DNA from: Syntrophomonas sp. UBA4922
Lineage (GTDB): Bacteria; Bacillota; Syntrophomonadia; Syntrophomonadales; Syntrophomonadaceae
DNA: 8,054 nt
Reading direction: 5' to 3'
Assembly: GCA_002398825.1 (NCBI GenBank)
Contig: DHBS01000032.1
Location: forward strand, 100,312-108,365
Shown piece by piece: positions 6,357-8,054 of the stretch (positions are counted from its first letter, which is position 1; each line of letters starts with the position of its first letter). The translations under genes and the position numbers were made by a program. Below the pieces are notes generated by a model. The model searched no databases. It was not told the DNA's origin and worked only from the letters and a program-made list of their open reading frames with translations.

Positions 6357-7147
6357 CTCCGTATCAAATTGAGCATATAGAAGGTGCCTAAAACCAGGCT
6401 AAACAAGACTACCAGGCAATAAACCCCCAGCATGGGGTAGTCCAGAGGCAGGCCGTAGATGGGGGCAACCGCTGTACCCAGAGCCACTGAAAAGATCAGG
6501 GTCAGGCATTTCAGCAAGGCCACCCCGGCCAGAATGTTGCCGAAGGGGATTTTGCGCAACAGCATATAAGCCGTAACTCCCAGTGCCGGCATCACTACGG
6601 CCAGATCCAAAACCAGTACCGCATAGGTATCCGGACGTACCTGCCGGGCAGCTCCGGGTATGAGAATCGACAGCCATAAGGGCACAAATACCGCTATAAT
6701 CAGTATGAGAAAACCGGCGATGGTTTTTCGCATCCAATTGGGCAGCTGAGTCTGGCACACCGCAGCGGGCTTGAAGCTGCTCAGCCCCAGTATAAGACTG
6801 TATATAGCCAGGGCAAAGATCAACAAGTATAGAGGATAGAGCTGATTAAAATTACCGCTAATCGTGAATAAGCCATAGGCATAAAAGAAATAGGCGCTTA
6901 AGCCCAGCATGATGATGAAGCTCTTATAGCGCTGCCTTTTCAGGAATTGAGACGACATCAAGGCCAGGATGACGGCTGCCGGGATCGAAATCACATCCTG
7001 AGAAAAGGCGCCGGGCAGTAAGCTCTCCGCCAAGGCCTCCCAATAGATTTGCGGATGAAGCAGGCCAGTCGATGCCGCCCCTAACGCCAGCAGCGACAGG
7101 ATGAGCATAAGGATGGCAGTCAGCCGTCCTTTACCGGGGTCGACCAT
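6350..7147 (-). CDS. Multi-pass membrane protein of unknown function
   Basis: 265-residue integral membrane protein, first gene of a two-gene operon. About eight hydrophobic segments are visible (roughly 9-27, 50-66, 74-93, 102-121, 141-163, 173-196, 203-223, 239-261). Polar landmarks between them include FNQLYPLYLLIFALAIYSL (100-118) and a short loop GLPLDYPML (232-240). I see no transporter, enzyme or sensor motif that would assign a family. The start is well supported: AGGAGG (minus strand, 7159-7154) lies 6 bases before the ATG at 7147. Its stop codon sits inside the start of the DUF6544-like gene, and such tight overlap suggests the products are made in matched amounts and may form a complex. 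Confidence 0.82.
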   Translation of the reverse strand: MVDPGKGRLTAILMLILSLLALGAASTGLLHPQIYWEALAESLLPGAFSQDVISIPAAVILALMSSQFLKRQRYKSFIIMLGLSAYFFYAYGLFTISGNFNQLYPLYLLIFALAIYSLILGLSSFKPAAVCQTQLPNWMRKTIAGFLILIIAVFVPLWLSILIPGAARQVRPDTYAVLVLDLAVVMPALGVTAYMLLRKIPFGNILAGVALLKCLTLIFSVALGTAVAPIYGLPLDYPMLGVYCLVVLFSLVLGTFYMLNLIRRC

Positions 7148-7217
7148 AACGTACCTCCTCTGTTTTGATAAACTCTAGCAAAATTCGCTGACTGCTCGTA
7201 AAATCCCTGCTGTTTAT

Positions 7218-7246
7218 CAGTATGTGCAGTATATTTCTGTATATGC
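7218..7246. repeat. Three short tandem CAGTAT-type repeats
   Basis: CAGTATGTG (7218-7226), CAGTATATTT (7227-7236) and CTGTATATGC (7237-7246) form three adjacent related units, spaced 9 and 10 bases apart, close to one DNA helical turn. They lie between the divergent membrane operon and the MocA-like gene, so they could be a regulator binding array. Low sequence complexity could also explain them. Confidence 0.35.
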
Positions 7247-7339
7247 CGGGGCCTATGGCACCACGGTCTGAACGGTGATGTATTCTCAAATTAGACCTGA
7301 TTCTGGAGAGGATAGCGGGACCTTGGTGGAGAACTATTA

Positions 7340-7367
7340 TTTACAAGTATTGTTTAGTATGGATAAT
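7340..7367 (+). promoter_or_regulatory. Sigma-70-type promoter of the MocA-like gene
   Basis: TTTACA (7340-7345) and GATAAT (7362-7367) each match the consensus at five of six positions and are separated by 16 bases. Transcription would begin near 7374, leaving a leader of about 26 nt that is too short for a riboswitch. Confidence 0.6.
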
Positions 7368-7399
7368 AGAACCATATATAGACCCGGGGGGGAAAACAG

Positions 7400-7966
7400 G
7401 TGATTGAAGGCGTAATAGCCGCAGCAGGGAAATCACAGCGCACCGGTGAGCTGAATAAACTGGAACTGGATTTGGGCGGCAAAGCCGTGCTGGCAAGAAG
7501 CCTGGAAAGCATGCTGGCCTTTTGCAGTACGGTTTATGTGGTGGTGGGCCATTATCGGGAGAGCCTGGAAAAATTACTGGGCCAATACAGCAATGTTGAG
7601 ATGGTCTTCAATCCCAGTTATGAAAAGGGCATGTTTTCTTCAGTGAAGGCCGGCCTGGTGCATATAAAAGCCTCCCGGTTCTTCTTCATGCCCGGCGACT
7701 GCCCGTGCGTGACCCCACAGGTATTTAAACAAATGCTGCAGATCGATGCCCCTATCGTGGTGCCGAGCTACCAGAACCGGCCCGGGCATCCAGTCTTGAT
7801 GCACAGCACTCTGATAGCTCCGATCCTGCAGGGGAAATTCCCCAGCCTCAACCAATTCATCACAGCACAGGGTTGTGTTTTTGCCGAGGTGGACTGTCCC
7901 GGCATACTCATGGACATCGATACAATGGAAGACTACCGGCAAATTCAGCGCCGGTTCCTGCACTGA
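7400..7966 (+). CDS. MocA-like molybdenum cofactor nucleotidyltransferase
   Basis: 188-residue cytosolic enzyme of the MobA-like NTP transferase family. Members join CTP or GTP to molybdopterin, releasing pyrophosphate. The nucleotide-binding loop AAGKSQRTG (8-16) with K20 has the AAG form typical of MocA (CTP-using) and not the AGG form of MobA, so MocA is favoured. Other expected motifs are present: GMFSSVKAGL (77-86), PGDCPCVTP (98-106) with the likely metal-binding D100, RPGHPVL (127-133) and DIDTMEDY (172-179). The loop has RTG where RMG is usual. The start is GTG at 7400, preceded by a run of seven G and A (7386-7393). MocA-like enzymes usually serve xanthine-dehydrogenase-type hydroxylases, but none is in this window. 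A looser member acting on another NTP and acceptor is possible. Confidence 0.83.
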   Translation: MIEGVIAAAGKSQRTGELNKLELDLGGKAVLARSLESMLAFCSTVYVVVGHYRESLEKLLGQYSNVEMVFNPSYEKGMFSSVKAGLVHIKASRFFFMPGDCPCVTPQVFKQMLQIDAPIVVPSYQNRPGHPVLMHSTLIAPILQGKFPSLNQFITAQGCVFAEVDCPGILMDIDTMEDYRQIQRRFLH

Positions 7967-8054
7967 CCTGGATGGCACTTTTCCGCCGGCAGGATATTCA
8001 TAGTTAACGCCATTTCCGGCTAAAAATCAGGCGCCCGCCTTATGACCAACCTAT

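Noticed and set aside
7148..7399. Molybdenum cofactor riboswitch or T-box upstream of the MocA-like gene
   Set aside because: The likely promoter leaves only about 26 nt of leader, and I cannot find conserved riboswitch or T-box core sequences.
8028..8041. Terminator on the minus strand at the right edge (AGGCG GG CGCCT then GATTTTT)
   Set aside because: The stem is effectively 4 bp with a tight loop, and no minus-strand gene can be seen to its right within the window.
7967..8054. Start of another gene after the MocA-like gene
   Set aside because: No start codon with a ribosome binding site and no recognisable coding sequence appear in the last 88 bases.

Overview
The window reads as a piece of chromosome from a Gram-positive-type bacterium of the Bacillota, most likely a member of the Clostridia. 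The evidence is a protein with three C-terminal S-layer homology (SLH) domains, a YjgB/DUF4309-like lipoprotein, strong AGGAGG ribosome binding sites and moderate GC content. This placement is inference from gene content, and I could not search databases. I found no rRNA, tRNA, CRISPR array, insertion sequence or phage gene. No gene-free gap exceeds 300 bases.

Layout. (1) 1-2126 (+): the 3' part of a large exported surface protein made of divergent beta-repeats, a poly-glycine linker, a ZU5-like domain and three SLH domains. A strong intrinsic terminator follows. (2) 2188-2410: noncoding, with possible alternative RNA stems and a duplicated 11-mer. (3) 2411-3523 (-): a MOT1-family molybdate transporter. 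(4) 3524-3755: divergent intergenic region in which both flanking genes appear to use an extended -10 promoter inside the same 10-bp sequence. (5) 3756-4496 (+): an ABC permease of the SsuC/TauC/NrtB type with no ATPase or binding protein beside it. (6) 4649-5260 (+): a DUF4309-like lipoprotein. (7) 5261-5495: convergent noncoding spacer rich in hairpins. (8) 7147-5496 (-): a two-gene, translationally coupled operon encoding a multi-pass membrane protein and a membrane-anchored DUF6544/DUF6920-like protein. (9) 7400-7966 (+): a MocA-like nucleotidyltransferase.

How the genes may work together. Two genes point to molybdenum: the MOT1 transporter (oxyanion uptake) and the MocA-like enzyme (final nucleotide transfer to molybdopterin). 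They are about 4 kb apart with unrelated genes between, so this is a loose association and not an operon. The ABC permease shares a divergent promoter region with the MOT1 gene and could move a related oxyanion or organosulfur compound, but its substrate cannot be read from the sequence. The remaining genes concern the cell envelope: the SLH surface protein, the lipoprotein, and the membrane pair. I see no convincing new defence or mobile system. The most interesting leads are the matching divergent promoters, the two structured noncoding spacers and the coupled membrane-protein pair.
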